From contig NZ_MSSV01000008.1 of the NCBI RefSeq assembly GCF_002150505.1, positions 242,760-306,759 of the forward strand: 64,000 nt of DNA, read 5' to 3'. Every line of letters starts with the position of its first letter. The first letter of the stretch is position 1. Below are positions 63,973 to 64,000 of this stretch, one piece after another. Made by a program: the position numbers and the translations under genes. Under the pieces are notes generated by a model that had not been told where the DNA came from, searched no databases, and was given only the letters and a program-made list of their open reading frames with translations. The DNA is from Algoriphagus ratkowskyi. Lineage in GTDB: Bacteria; Bacteroidota; Bacteroidia; Cytophagales; Cyclobacteriaceae.

Positions 63973-64000
63973 GGTATGGATGCTCTTTATGCTTCCTTGG

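Larger units (their letters stand above)
63603..64000. other. Repetitive intergenic region at the right edge
   Basis: This 400-base stretch holds several short hairpins: the REP-like motif at 63679 (minus) and 63956 (plus), the terminator at 63721, and CCTTGC/GCAAGG near 63882. The text around 63636-63667 resembles the intergenic repeat at 24874. No gene is seen. Confidence 0.5.

Noticed and set aside
1..64000. tRNA, rRNA or CRISPR arrays
   Set aside because: I looked for cloverleaf and direct-repeat patterns and saw none; short direct repeats found are dispersed intergenic repeats.

Overview
The window looks like chromosomal DNA of a member of Bacteroidota, most likely order Cytophagales and close to Algoriphagus or another cyclobacterium. 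I infer this from AT-rich intergenic DNA, weak ribosome binding sites with several TTG starts, and families typical of that group: a short histone H1-like protein, an alpha-oxoamine synthase of the sphingo/sulfonolipid type, DUF4230, CHRD-like and SusD-free sugar operons, DUF1080 with a Gfo/Idh/MocA oxidoreductase, and a bacterial eRF1-like (baeRF) protein. No transposase, integrase, phage gene, CRISPR array, rRNA or tRNA was seen.

Bases 1-11800 form a stress island. Intact genes (Met-rich lipoprotein, baeRF protein plus HPF/RaiA-type ribosome factor, two PRC-barrel proteins, an HtrA-like protease, a fasciclin-domain protein, small membrane proteins and an MscS channel) are separated by decayed fragments. 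At least five fragments come from one aldehyde dehydrogenase (succinate-semialdehyde dehydrogenase type). Others come from a DJ-1/PfpI protein, a short-chain dehydrogenase and an unidentified protein present twice. A zinc-independent MDR oxidoreductase is broken by a 4-bp tandem duplication. This mosaic is the most unusual part of the window.

Bases 11900-14800 hold hypothetical genes, a CrtA-like monooxygenase and a DUF4230 protein. Bases 14989-20556 are a compact surface-glycan operon: four family 2 glycosyltransferases and an MsbA-like ABC exporter. A TPP riboswitch at 20835 follows, heading a PnuC/PnuT-type transporter and an overlapping acyl-CoA-dehydrogenase-like gene.

Bases 22762-26346 are a partial L-rhamnose cluster (mutarotase, NCS1-type permease, small membrane protein, RhaI isomerase) with no kinase or aldolase. 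Bases 29492-36247 (minus strand) hold a D-xylose operon (sodium symporter, xylulokinase, xylose isomerase) followed after a terminator by a sialate O-acetylesterase-like carbohydrate esterase, so acetylated hemicellulose sugars are a plausible diet.

The rest is mostly housekeeping: class IV aminotransferase, serine dehydratase beta subunit beside TolC and an efflux adaptor, a Maf/DUF1015/biotin carboxylase operon, the alpha-oxoamine synthase and histone-like protein, M1, S8 and M14 exported peptidases, TrkA/TrkH potassium uptake, RmuC, an Nramp homologue without the usual metal ligands, and a DUF1080/Gfo-Idh-MocA pair for keto-sugar metabolism. Many gene ends carry clear stem-loop terminators, listed individually.
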